NCBI GenBank assembly: GCA_964366065.1
Contig: CAYISF010000017.1
Coordinates: 1 to 12,134 of the forward strand
From: JBAZYZ01 sp964366065
Lineage (GTDB): Bacteria; Patescibacteriota; Minisyncoccia; Phycocordibacterales; VMEP01
Direction of reading: 5' to 3'
DNA: 12,134 nucleotides
In this document: positions 4,663 through 11,246 of the stretch, piece by piece
Position numbering within the stretch: position 1 is the first letter of the stretch
Layout of the letters: each line of letters begins with the position of its first letter
Made by a program: the position numbers and the translations under genes
The notes under the pieces: model-generated
Seen by the model: the letters and a program-made list of their open reading frames with translations, nothing else
Database searches by the model: none
Told to the model about the DNA's origin: nothing

Positions 4663-6663
4663 ATGAAAAAGAAAGCGGGGAATAAAGGCAAAAAAGAAAG
4701 CGCGCACCCGAAATCTTCCATAGTTGAGGGCGTTATTTCCATCACTGGGAAAGGCACGGGCTATGTTAGGGCAGACGAACAAGATGAAGACATTGAGATT
4801 GACTCGCGCCACTTGAACACCGCTTTGCATGGTGATCGAGTCAAGGTTGCCATTCACCCCAAAAAATCGCGCCCGCCTGCGCATGGCGCGTGGGCGGGTG
4901 GGCGGATTGCCGGCGAGGTGACAGAGATTTTGGTGCGCGCCAAGCCGGGATTTGCCGGCACGCTGGAACTTGAGGATGGGGTTTATTTCCTGGTACCGCA
5001 GGATACGCGGATGTATGCAGACATTCTGATTCCTAAAGAGAAACTCGGTGAGGCAAAAGAGGGTGACAAAGTCTTCGGCGCGATTGTGCGTTGGAGCGAC
5101 CCGCGCAAAAGTCCTGAGGGAGAAATACTGGAAGTACTCGGCCGTCCGAACGAAAATAATGCCGAAATGCATGCCATCGCGCTGGAACGCGGATTCTCTT
5201 CGCGTTTTCCCGAAAGCGTAGAAATCGAAGCGGCAGCGCTCAAAGCCCGGGAAATCACCGAAAAGGATATGGCTGGCCGCAAAGATTTCAGGAACACGAC
5301 TACTTTCACTATTGACCCGGAGGACGCCAAGGATTTTGACGACGCTATTTCATTTAAAAATTTTGGGAATGGAACGTACGAAATCGGCGTCCATATCGCC
5401 GATGTCTCGCATTACTTACGGCCCGGAACATCTCTTGACCAAGAGGCGATAAAGCGCGGCACATCAGTTTATCTCGTGGACCGCACCATCCCCATGCTTC
5501 CGGAAACTCTTTCCAATGACCTTTGCAGTTTAAATCCCAATGAGGACAAGCTCACTATGAGCGCCGTTTTTACCATAGACGAGCACGGGGGCGTTAAGAA
5601 CGAGTGGTTCGGCAAGACCATCATTAATTCCAACAAGCGCTTCACTTACGAAAACGCGCAGGCGATTCTTGACGGTCCGCCAACCGGCGGAAGCGGACAA
5701 TACTACGAAGAATTAAATATTCTGAACACGCTCGCCAAAAAGTTTTCCAAAAAACGCGCCAGCGAAGGCGCCATATCAATGGAACAGGAAGAAGTTAAGT
5801 TCGTCCTGGATGAAAAAGGCGTGCCGATAAAGGTATATAAAAAAGTTCGCGGCGACACGCACAAATTGGTGGAAGAATTCATGCTCCTGGCCAATAAGCA
5901 TGTGGCCAAATTCGTCATTGACCGAGAAAAAAAACTGAACAAAGGCCATGTATTTGTCTATCGCATTCACGATATGCCGAGCGAAGAGAAAGTCGCCGAT
6001 TTAGTTTTTTTCCTGAAAAGTGTCGGTTATGAACTCAAGCTCCATGACGGGAATATCGCTCCCAATGAACTAAACAGGCTTCTGACGAATTTGGAGGGCA
6101 AGACGGAAAAAGACATGATTCAAACCGCCGTGGTCCGCTCCATGGCCAAAGCGGTGTATTCCACCGAGAACATCGGCCACTACGGCCTGGCTTTTGAATA
6201 CTACACGCACTTCACCTCCCCCATTCGCCGGTACCCCGACGTTATCGCCCACCGGCTCCTCTACGATTATCTTCACGATAGACAAATCAGCGAAAAAGAG
6301 TGGCACATTTACGACACGCTCTGCAATTATTCATCCCAGCGCGAGCGCGAGGCGGCAGACGCCGAGCGCGCAAGTGTTAAATATAAGCAGGTTGAATATA
6401 TGTCCTCTCGCGTGGGACAAACTTTTGACGGGATCATCTCCGGCGTGACCGAGTGGGGACTTTACGTGGAAGACAAAGAAACCAAATGTGAAGGAATGGT
6501 TTCGGTACGAAATCTTAAGGACGATTTCTATAAGTTTGACGAAAAACACTACCGGCTAGTCGGTGAACGCTCCAAGAAAAAATACACTCTGGGCGACAAA
6601 GTCCGCTTCAAAGTAGTAAAAGCCGATATGGAGCGGCGCACGCTGGATTACGCGTTTGTTTAA
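4663..6663 (+). CDS. rnr: Ribonuclease R / RNase II family 3'-5' exoribonuclease
   Basis: Processive 3'-5' exoribonuclease that degrades structured mRNA, rRNA and tmRNA-tagged transcripts. From ATG 4663 it is 666 aa. An N-terminal cold-shock domain (GKGTGYVRADEQDEDIEID, HLNTALHGDRVKV) is followed by a second OB-like region. The RNB catalytic domain starts near residue 216, with the metal-binding cluster DPEDAKDFDD at about 218-227, then GVHIADVSHYL, LVDRTIPMLPETLSN, and HYGLAFEYYTHFTSPIRRYPD. The C-terminal S1 domain begins VGQTFDGIISGVTEWGLYVED. There is no long basic tail as in E. coli RNase R (813 aa). Two GC-rich palindromes are translated within it (4872-4898, 5676-5691), giving short Pro/Gly-rich inserts. 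It is the only long plus-strand gene and is convergent with smc. Confidence 0.96.
   Translation: MKKKAGNKGKKESAHPKSSIVEGVISITGKGTGYVRADEQDEDIEIDSRHLNTALHGDRVKVAIHPKKSRPPAHGAWAGGRIAGEVTEILVRAKPGFAGTLELEDGVYFLVPQDTRMYADILIPKEKLGEAKEGDKVFGAIVRWSDPRKSPEGEILEVLGRPNENNAEMHAIALERGFSSRFPESVEIEAAALKAREITEKDMAGRKDFRNTTTFTIDPEDAKDFDDAISFKNFGNGTYEIGVHIADVSHYLRPGTSLDQEAIKRGTSVYLVDRTIPMLPETLSNDLCSLNPNEDKLTMSAVFTIDEHGGVKNEWFGKTIINSNKRFTYENAQAILDGPPTGGSGQYYEELNILNTLAKKFSKKRASEGAISMEQEEVKFVLDEKGVPIKVYKKVRGDTHKLVEEFMLLANKHVAKFVIDREKKLNKGHVFVYRIHDMPSEEKVADLVFFLKSVGYELKLHDGNIAPNELNRLLTNLEGKTEKDMIQTAVVRSMAKAVYSTENIGHYGLAFEYYTHFTSPIRRYPDVIAHRLLYDYLHDRQISEKEWHIYDTLCNYSSQREREAADAERASVKYKQVEYMSSRVGQTFDGIISGVTEWGLYVEDKETKCEGMVSVRNLKDDFYKFDEKHYRLVGERSKKKYTLGDKVRFKVVKADMERRTLDYAFV
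4872..4898. repeat. GC-rich palindrome translated within rnr
   Basis: CCCGCC (4872-4877) and GGCGGG (4893-4898) form the outer stem, and GCGC/GCGC (4879-4882 with 4886-4889) the inner stem around ATG. It encodes the stretch around PPAHGAWAGG, which is extra relative to typical RNase R between the two N-terminal OB domains. Confidence 0.55.
5676..5691. repeat. Second small palindrome within rnr
   Basis: TCCGCC and GGCGGA around AACC, coding for PPTGGS. It has the same arms as the intergenic palindrome at 4172-4186. The arms are short, so coincidence is possible. Confidence 0.35.
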
Positions 6664-6685
6664 AAATTCACGTAGTAACGAAATA

Positions 6686-6714
6686 TTGACAGTTTTCTGT
6701 TCGTCTGATATACA
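6686..6714 (+). promoter_or_regulatory. Strong sigma70-type promoter for a small RNA
   Basis: TTGACA (6686-6691), a 17-nt spacer and TATACA (6709-6714), beginning 23 nt after the rnr stop. The predicted start is near 6721. No ORF of any size with a believable start follows before the terminator. Confidence 0.8.
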
Positions 6715-6720
6715 AGTCTC

Positions 6721-6832
6721 AACGTCGGAGTAGGTCGAGAGACCGAACAACGAGGCGTTTGTGGGACGCCTACAGAGAACGCAAGTTCCGGAAACCGACT
6801 CCTCCAGTCATCCTAGTGATGGCTGTTTTTTT
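6721..6832 (+). ncRNA. Candidate structured small RNA, about 112 nt, family not recognised
   Basis: A consensus promoter and an intrinsic terminator define a short, GC-richer transcription unit between convergent genes. It can form GGTC-GAGA-GACC (6733-6744), AGGCGT/ACGCCT (6753-6758 with 6766-6771) and GAAC-GCAA-GTTC (6777-6788). Two of these have GNRA tetraloops. A closing stem is possible either as GGAGT with ACTCC (6727-6731, 6798-6802) or as GTCGG with CCGAC (6724-6728, 6795-6799); these are mutually exclusive. An unpaired CTCCTCC segment before the terminator resembles the 16S anti-Shine-Dalgarno sequence. It does not show the conserved motifs of SRP RNA, tmRNA or RNase P. A divergent 6S-like or lineage-specific sRNA is possible. 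Confidence 0.7.
6805..6832 (+). terminator. Rho-independent terminator of the small RNA
   Basis: CAGTCATC (6805-6812) pairs over 8 bp with GATGGCTG (6818-6825), loop CTAGT, followed by seven Ts (6826-6832). This is a classical intrinsic terminator on the plus strand. It may also stop readthrough from rnr, which has no terminator of its own. Confidence 0.88.
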
Positions 6833-6864
6833 ATCTTATATTTGTATCCCCCGTCGAAGCGAGT

Positions 6865-6953
6865 ACTTCATTTTGAAAGACCTTGGAAGGTGCGGCGGCA
6901 CCGGACAGAGAAAATTTTCAGTAGAAAATTTTCGTGTCTTTCAAAATGTAAGT
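6865..6953. repeat. Nested palindrome (three-way cruciform) downstream of smc
   Basis: The outer arms CATTTTGAAAGAC (6869-6881) and GTCTTTCAAAATG (6936-6948) are perfect over 13 bp, extended by ACTT/AAGT across a bulged T. Inside are GGTGC-GGCG-GCACC (6889-6902) and two copies of GAAAATTTTC separated by AGTA (6910-6933), a 10-bp hairpin. The architecture, an outer stem with two inner hairpins in about 90 bp, is the same as at 2738-2827, but the sequence differs. No T-run follows on the smc strand, so it is not a standard terminator. Confidence 0.75.
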
Positions 6954-6962
6954 GCGAGCGCC

Positions 6963-9254
6963 TTATTTCGCAATCTCCACGGCCTCGTCAAATTTTATGG
7001 AAAGAAGCTTGGAAGTGGCATCTCCTCCGGTTGTAATGCCGTAAAGCACTTGGGCTCGCGACATGGTCTCCCGATTGTGCGTAATTACCACCAATTGGGA
7101 AAGCTTGGAAAGATTATCCAGCATATCGCCGTATTTTCGCGAGTTGGCCTCATCAAGAGCGGCATCCGTCTCGTCAAGTACCATAAATGGCGGCGGATTG
7201 ACCTGAGTAATGGCAAAAAGGAGCGCGATGGAAGTAAGCGCTCGCTCGCCGCCGGAGAGCATCGCCAAATCCTTTATTTTTTTCTGCGGCAGATTTACTT
7301 TGATGTCTATCCCCCGCTCCGGTTCCGTTTCCTCCTCTTCCTCGTATAATTCCTCTTCGGGCGCTTCGGGATCAATCATGCGCGGCTTCTTTTTCTCTTC
7401 AAACACCGTGATAGAGGCCGTGCCTCCGCCGAACATAAGGGCGAAAAAATTCGCGAACTGTTTGTTTATTTTCCCTATACCCTCGTCAAACTGCACATCC
7501 AGTTTTTCTTTCAATTCTTTGATAAGCGCTGCGAGCGACTGCGCGCTATTTTTCAAGTCCTCAATCTCACGCGACAAAAATTGCTCGCGTTCCTCCATAT
7601 CTTTGTATTCCTGGAGCATTTCGCTTCCGCCTCCCCCGCCGGCATCTTCCAGGCGTATCTTTAATTTCTCTATCTCTTTGCGGCGGACTTCCTGCGCGTT
7701 CCGCGGTTCGTTTTTAAATTCCGCTTCATCAAGCGAAAAGTGCTTATATCCAAGCACTGCTTCACCAATGAGGATTCCTCCTTCTTTCAGTTCTTCCAGA
7801 AACGCTTGTTCGTCGCGACTTATTACCTCCTGGCGCGAAAAAACGGCGTTTAAATCGGCCGTATATTCGCTTCGTTTGGCGGTGAGTTCGTAAAATGAGC
7901 GTTCGCGGTCGCGGGCAACGTCCTTATTTTTGTCGGCTTCTTCTTTAATGCGATTGATGGAGAGATTGTACCCGTTCTCTTTGGCGGATGCTTCGGAGAG
8001 CGCTTTTTCAAGAACTTTCTTCTCGTCCGCGTATTGCATGATTTCTTTGGAAACGGCAGAAAGTTTAACAAGCAACTCATCTTCACTGTCCCTGTGCAAA
8101 GAAAGAAAGTCCGCGAGCATTTTCCGCACGCGGAAAATAATGCCTTTCAATTCTTCAGGGGTTCTTCCTCCTTCCGATTCCGAAAGGGTTTCTTCCGCTC
8201 CTTTGGCAAACGACTCAACATCCTTTAAGGGAACTGTTTTGTGGCTTGCCTCGCCCCGTTTCTTTTCCAAATCGCGTTTCTCGCGCTCTGCGAAATCAAT
8301 TTTCGCCTCAATGCGTCCAAGCTTTCTCGTAAGCTCTTCCTTTAGGGAACGTATATTCTTAAGTTCGCCGTCCAGCCGCTGTACCTCCTTTACTAATTCA
8401 GTTACTTCGCCCCGATGCGTGAGCGCCTCCTTGATTTCAGAGAGCGTCTGCTCGATTTTTTTGAGTTTTTCTTCCGCGGCTCGTTTCTCGCCGGACGACC
8501 GAGTTTTCTCGTGACTTATATAATTATCTTCTTTCTTCAAATACTCCGCGTAGAGTTCGGTCAGCCGCTTGCGCATCCCCTCGGCTTTTTCTATTCTTTC
8601 CGCCTGCTTTTTCAAAAACTTTATGTGGGGCAAAAGTTCGCGCCGGAGTGATTCGGCTTTGTCCAGATTTTCATTCGTTTTCTCAAGTTTCCGTTCACTC
8701 TCGCGTATTTTCCAATGATAAATATTGAGTCCCAGGGCTTCTTCTATCATCACCCGCCGGTCTTTGGCGCTTGAGTTTAAAATGCGGTCTGATTCGCCCT
8801 GTGAAATGATGTGGTGGCCGGAGGCGCCGATATTGACGCTCGCTAGAAGTTCTATAATGTCGCGCAGGCGCACTTGCGAGCCGTTTATTAAATAACGGTT
8901 GACGCCGTCGCGATAAACCTCGCGGCCGATTGTTATTTCATCAAAACTCAAATCCAGATCCGGTGCCATGTCGCTCTCCAGCCGAAAAATCTTTTTTGAA
9001 TTATCAAAAGTTATGGATACGCCGGCGCGGTTCATTTTCGGCGCGGCCTTGGACCCGTTCCATATCAAATCCTCGCCCTTTTTGCTGCGCATTGATGACG
9101 GCGATTGCTCACCTAAGACAAATTTGACAGCCTCAGCCACGTTTGATTTGCCGCTTCCGTTCGGTCCCACGATGGCGGTAATGGGGGCGCCAAAATCAAG
9201 CGAGGTTTTTTTGGGAAACGACTTAAAGCCGGAGAGTTCCAGATGTTTGAGCAT
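6963..9254 (-). CDS. smc: Short SMC-type chromosome segregation ATPase lacking a recognisable hinge
   Basis: ABC-type ATPase of the SMC family, which organises and separates chromosomes. From ATG 9254 it is 763 aa against about 1,150-1,200 for typical bacterial SMC. The start MLKHLELSGFKSF matches SMC N-termini; the open frame reaches a TTG at 9263. The N-terminal head has Walker A GPNGSGKSN (about 30-38), the C-terminal head has the signature MLSGGERALTSIALLFAI (about 665-682), Walker B MVLDETDAALDEAN and ITHNRETM. Between them are two predicted coiled-coil stretches, a middle segment (about 330-390) without the glycine-rich hinge fold and without a CxxC zinc hook, a GGGGGS break near the second arm, and an acidic insert EELYEEEEETEPE before the signature. 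It lies downstream of rnc, the common rnc-smc order. Confidence 0.93.
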   Translation of the reverse strand: MLKHLELSGFKSFPKKTSLDFGAPITAIVGPNGSGKSNVAEAVKFVLGEQSPSSMRSKKGEDLIWNGSKAAPKMNRAGVSITFDNSKKIFRLESDMAPDLDLSFDEITIGREVYRDGVNRYLINGSQVRLRDIIELLASVNIGASGHHIISQGESDRILNSSAKDRRVMIEEALGLNIYHWKIRESERKLEKTNENLDKAESLRRELLPHIKFLKKQAERIEKAEGMRKRLTELYAEYLKKEDNYISHEKTRSSGEKRAAEEKLKKIEQTLSEIKEALTHRGEVTELVKEVQRLDGELKNIRSLKEELTRKLGRIEAKIDFAEREKRDLEKKRGEASHKTVPLKDVESFAKGAEETLSESEGGRTPEELKGIIFRVRKMLADFLSLHRDSEDELLVKLSAVSKEIMQYADEKKVLEKALSEASAKENGYNLSINRIKEEADKNKDVARDRERSFYELTAKRSEYTADLNAVFSRQEVISRDEQAFLEELKEGGILIGEAVLGYKHFSLDEAEFKNEPRNAQEVRRKEIEKLKIRLEDAGGGGGSEMLQEYKDMEEREQFLSREIEDLKNSAQSLAALIKELKEKLDVQFDEGIGKINKQFANFFALMFGGGTASITVFEEKKKPRMIDPEAPEEELYEEEEETEPERGIDIKVNLPQKKIKDLAMLSGGERALTSIALLFAITQVNPPPFMVLDETDAALDEANSRKYGDMLDNLSKLSQLVVITHNRETMSRAQVLYGITTGGDATSKLLSIKFDEAVEIAK

Positions 9255-9261
9255 AAAGTTC

Positions 9262-9356
9262 AAGAATATAGAATATAGTATTTAGAATTTAGAATTTAGA
9301 AAGATTGTTTTCCATTTTTAATTTGCCATATTCTTCGTTCTATATTATACATTCTA
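9262..9356. repeat. Opposed heptanucleotide arrays in the rnc-smc spacer
   Basis: From 9262: AAGAATA, TAGAATA, TAGTATT, TAGAATT, TAGAATT, TAGAAAG, in uninterrupted 7-nt steps. From 9329: TATTCTT, CGTTCTA, TATTATA, CATTCTA, the same heptad inverted. The arrays nearly fill the 106-nt spacer and can pair with each other around a short AT-rich centre. No promoter was identified with confidence. Confidence 0.7.
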
Positions 9357-9360
9357 GCCC

Positions 9361-10050
9361 TTACCATCCTTTTTCTTTAAGCGCATTTTGCGCCGCTTCC
9401 TGTTCGGCATCCTGCTTGGACTTGCCGCGTCCCTCGGCCACTAATTCTTTGCCTAAGAATACGCCGGTAGTGAATTGCTTGTCGTGGTCAGGGCCGGTTT
9501 CGTTCAATATTTTATACGAAGGCGTTACGCCTTCATGTTCCTGAGCTTTTTCCTGAAACGCGCTCTTGGCGTCTTTCCAAAGGCCTTTTTCCACAATCTT
9601 ATCTATTTTCCCGAAAAGAGCGCCGGCAATAAAATTTTTCGCTTTCACGTACCCCTGGTCTAAGTAGAGGGCGCCGATAAACGATTCAAAAGTGTTAGCT
9701 AAAATATCCTGCCGCGCGCGGCCGGTGTCTTTGGTCTCCCCTTTTGAAAGAAGGAGGTAGCCGTTCATACCGAGTTCCTCGGCCGCTTGCGCCAAAGTTA
9801 CGGCGTTCACCAAAGCCGCGCGGTACGACGTCAAATCACCCTCCGTCGCGCCGGAATATTTTTCATACAGATATTCCGTTATCACAAGTTCCAGAACCGC
9901 GTCGCCCAAAAATTCCAGCCGTTCGTTGTGGCTGAAACCCAACTTGGGATGCTCGTTCACGTAAGAGCGGTGCACGAATGCCTGCTTCAGAAGTGTCTTA
10001 TCTTTAAATGTCAGCTTAACTTTCCGTTCAAACTTTGAGAAATCAATCAT
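9361..10050 (-). CDS. rnc: Ribonuclease III
   Basis: Double-strand-specific endoribonuclease that matures rRNA and cleaves structured mRNA. The 229-aa product has the usual length. The catalytic domain carries the signature NERLEFLGD (42-50) with Glu43, Glu46 and Asp50. The second metal-binding block reads ILANTFESFIGALYLDQG with Asn119 and Glu122; the position that is Asp114 in E. coli is Asn here. The C-terminal double-stranded RNA-binding domain runs from about 155 (SAFQEKAQ, PSYKILNETGPDH) to GRGKSKQDAEQEAAQNAL. The start MIDFSKFERKVKLTF fits the family. It lies between nusB-Nudix and smc on the same strand. Given the many hairpins in transcripts of this window, it is a plausible processor of them (inference). 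Confidence 0.97.
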   Translation of the reverse strand: MIDFSKFERKVKLTFKDKTLLKQAFVHRSYVNEHPKLGFSHNERLEFLGDAVLELVITEYLYEKYSGATEGDLTSYRAALVNAVTLAQAAEELGMNGYLLLSKGETKDTGRARQDILANTFESFIGALYLDQGYVKAKNFIAGALFGKIDKIVEKGLWKDAKSAFQEKAQEHEGVTPSYKILNETGPDHDKQFTTGVFLGKELVAEGRGKSKQDAEQEAAQNALKEKGW

Positions 10051-10060
10051 AGCTTCGCTA

Positions 10061-10128
10061 ACCTACAACTAACGACTTACAACAAACAAAAGGAATTCTT
10101 TGTCGGTTGTAGGTTGTTGGTTGTCAGT
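10061..10128. repeat. Opposed heptanucleotide arrays in the nusB-rnc spacer
   Basis: From 10061: ACCTACA, ACTAACG, ACTTACA, ACAAACA. From 10101: TGTCGGT, TGTAGGT, TGTTGGT, TGTCAGT, the inverse of the first array. The centre contains AAAGGAATTCTTT. The GGTTGTA-type heptad is shared with the khpA-trmD spacer (3601-3747), seven kilobases away. Confidence 0.75.
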
Positions 10129-10147
10129 TTTTTATGTTAGTTGTTAA

Positions 10148-11047
10148 TTACTTCTTCACCAAAATTTGTATGGCTTTGGTGATTATCGGGAGAATATCAT
10201 CATAGATATTTAAGTCAACTATCTCCTCGGCCGGAAACCATCGGCAATCATCAAGCCCGCCTTTGCCCTCTTCAAGCTTAAGCCGTCCCAGTTTCGCTTC
10301 GGCCAAAAAATACGATACGTGTTTCCGTATCTTTCCGGTTTTGTCATTATTGTTGGCTGTGTATTCGTTTTCCCCTATCTTACCTTTTATTTTAACGTCA
10401 ATGCCTATTTCCTCTTTTATTTTTCTCTCGGTGGCTTCTCTCTCGTCCTCATTTTCTTCAATATGACCTTTTGAAAGAGTCCAGTGTCCGAATATGTCGT
10501 GAACCAGCGCCAGATATAATTCTCCGTCTTTCCTCGCGTACACTATCGCCCCACCCAGACGTTCAACCGGCAGTTTTGAAATATCAATATTCCTGTCTTT
10601 TTTCTTGGAGGTCTCGTCTTTGCCCGGTTCGCCGAGCTCTTTGTACACGGCGCCCAAGACGCCGTTCACGAATTTTCCGCTGTTCTCCCCGCCGAATGTT
10701 TTGGCAAGTTCTATGGCTTCGTTGATGGCGACTTTCGGGGGAACTTCACTGCGGTTGCCGAAAAGCAGCTCAAAGAGGCCTATGCGGAGAATATTGCGGT
10801 CTGTGATTGAGATGCGGTCAATAGGCCATTCCGGCGCCGCTTTTTCGATAATGTCATCCAGGGTCTTTCTCTTGGCAATAATATTTTGAAGAAGCGATTC
10901 CATAAATGAAAAATCGCCCACGCCGGGGGCGAACTCATTGGCATTCCGCTCTAAAATATCGCGGGCATTAGCGCCCTTCGCGCCATTAAAATCCCATTCA
11001 AAAAGGGACTGCATTACGACTGACCGTGAAAGGTGCCTGTTTGCCAT
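10148..11047 (-). CDS. nusB: Fusion of transcription antitermination factor NusB with a Nudix hydrolase domain
   Basis: Residues 1-140 are NusB: MANRHLSRSVVMQSLFEWDF, the PIDRISITDRNILRIGLFELLF block and VAINEAIELAKTFGGENSGKFVNGVL. NusB binds boxA RNA with S10 in rRNA antitermination. After a charged linker (about 141-155), residues 160-299 form a Nudix domain: LGGAIVYARKDGELYLALVHD, WTLSKGHIE, and a Nudix box with exact G-x5-E-x7-R-x-U-x-EE-x-G-U spacing (G194 to I216). At the position of the first Glu of REUXEE there is Lys209, a residue important for catalysis in MutT. The frame is continuous and the linker has no internal start, so this is one protein. Nudix domains hydrolyse nucleoside diphosphate-linked compounds; the substrate here is unknown. 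The ATG directly abuts a leader nearly identical to that of rpoB. Confidence 0.93.
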   Translation of the reverse strand: MANRHLSRSVVMQSLFEWDFNGAKGANARDILERNANEFAPGVGDFSFMESLLQNIIAKRKTLDDIIEKAAPEWPIDRISITDRNILRIGLFELLFGNRSEVPPKVAINEAIELAKTFGGENSGKFVNGVLGAVYKELGEPGKDETSKKKDRNIDISKLPVERLGGAIVYARKDGELYLALVHDIFGHWTLSKGHIEENEDEREATERKIKEEIGIDVKIKGKIGENEYTANNNDKTGKIRKHVSYFLAEAKLGRLKLEEGKGGLDDCRWFPAEEIVDLNIYDDILPIITKAIQILVKK

Positions 11048-11185
11048 GGCTGATTTTTAACGAGCGGAGCGACTATTAAAATCGCCACCCAGCTCTTTCT
11101 TCATCAGTTTTTCCGGATACATTTTAAATTTTGAAAGAAACATCATTTTGTAACTATCTAGAAATCTACGTGGAAAGGGCTGGGT
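11048..11185 (-). promoter_or_regulatory. Structured 5' leader of nusB (shared with rpoB)
   Basis: On the minus strand the upstream arm ACCCAGCCCTTTC (11185-11173) pairs at 12 of 13 positions with GAAAGAGCTGGGT (11099-11087) around a 73-nt loop. A second stem follows: GGC then ATTTTAA, with TTAAAAAT then GCC, ending exactly at the nusB ATG. The loop GTCGCTCCGCTC is identical to that in rpoB, while the terminal stem is GGC/GCC instead of GAC/GTC, a compensatory change. The 73-nt loop itself shows no clear similarity to the rpoB one. No Shine-Dalgarno is present. Confidence 0.75.
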
Positions 11186-11199
11186 AATGTTTTGTGTTC

Positions 11200-11235
11200 G
11201 TAATTTTGAATTCAATTTGTTGAATTCAAAATTAC
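11200..11235. repeat. Perfect 16-bp inverted repeat in the rpmF-nusB spacer
   Basis: GTAATTTTGAATTCAA (11200-11215) and its exact complement (11220-11235) flank TTTG. It lies 12 nt beyond the rpmF stop. No T-run follows on the minus strand, so although it could stop transcription or protect a 3' end, it is not a canonical terminator. Confidence 0.7.
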
Positions 11236-11246
11236 AAACAAAGCCA

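Noticed and set aside
4578..4757. Longer S16 reading frame starting at 4757
   Set aside because: The extra N-terminus is unlike any S16 and overlaps the promoters and start of rnr; family alignment starts at ATG 4577.
6721..6832. Riboswitch controlling a downstream gene
   Set aside because: The next gene on the plus strand is absent; smc is convergent, so the terminated unit stands alone.
6721..6832. tRNA gene
   Set aside because: No anticodon arm, no TTCGA-type T loop and no acceptor pairing of the right length.
6759..7349. Plus-strand open frame of 196 codons overlapping the sRNA and the smc 3' end
   Set aside because: It runs antisense through conserved SMC motifs and across the sRNA terminator; its composition is that of a shadow frame.
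7210..8514. Long Ser-rich plus-strand open frames within smc
   Set aside because: They are complements of Glu/Lys-rich coiled-coil codons and show no recognisable domain.
9255..9263. TTG start for smc at 9263
   Set aside because: MLKHLELSGFKSF from ATG 9254 is the canonical SMC start; the extra residues add nothing.
9262..9356. CRISPR array or tandem satellite
   Set aside because: Units are 7 nt, degenerate, without spacers, and the second array is inverted; no cas genes are nearby.
11121..11140. ATTTTGAAAGA near the nusB leader as a copy of the 6869-6881 stem
   Set aside because: Only about 11 AT-rich bases match and there is no partner arm; probably chance.
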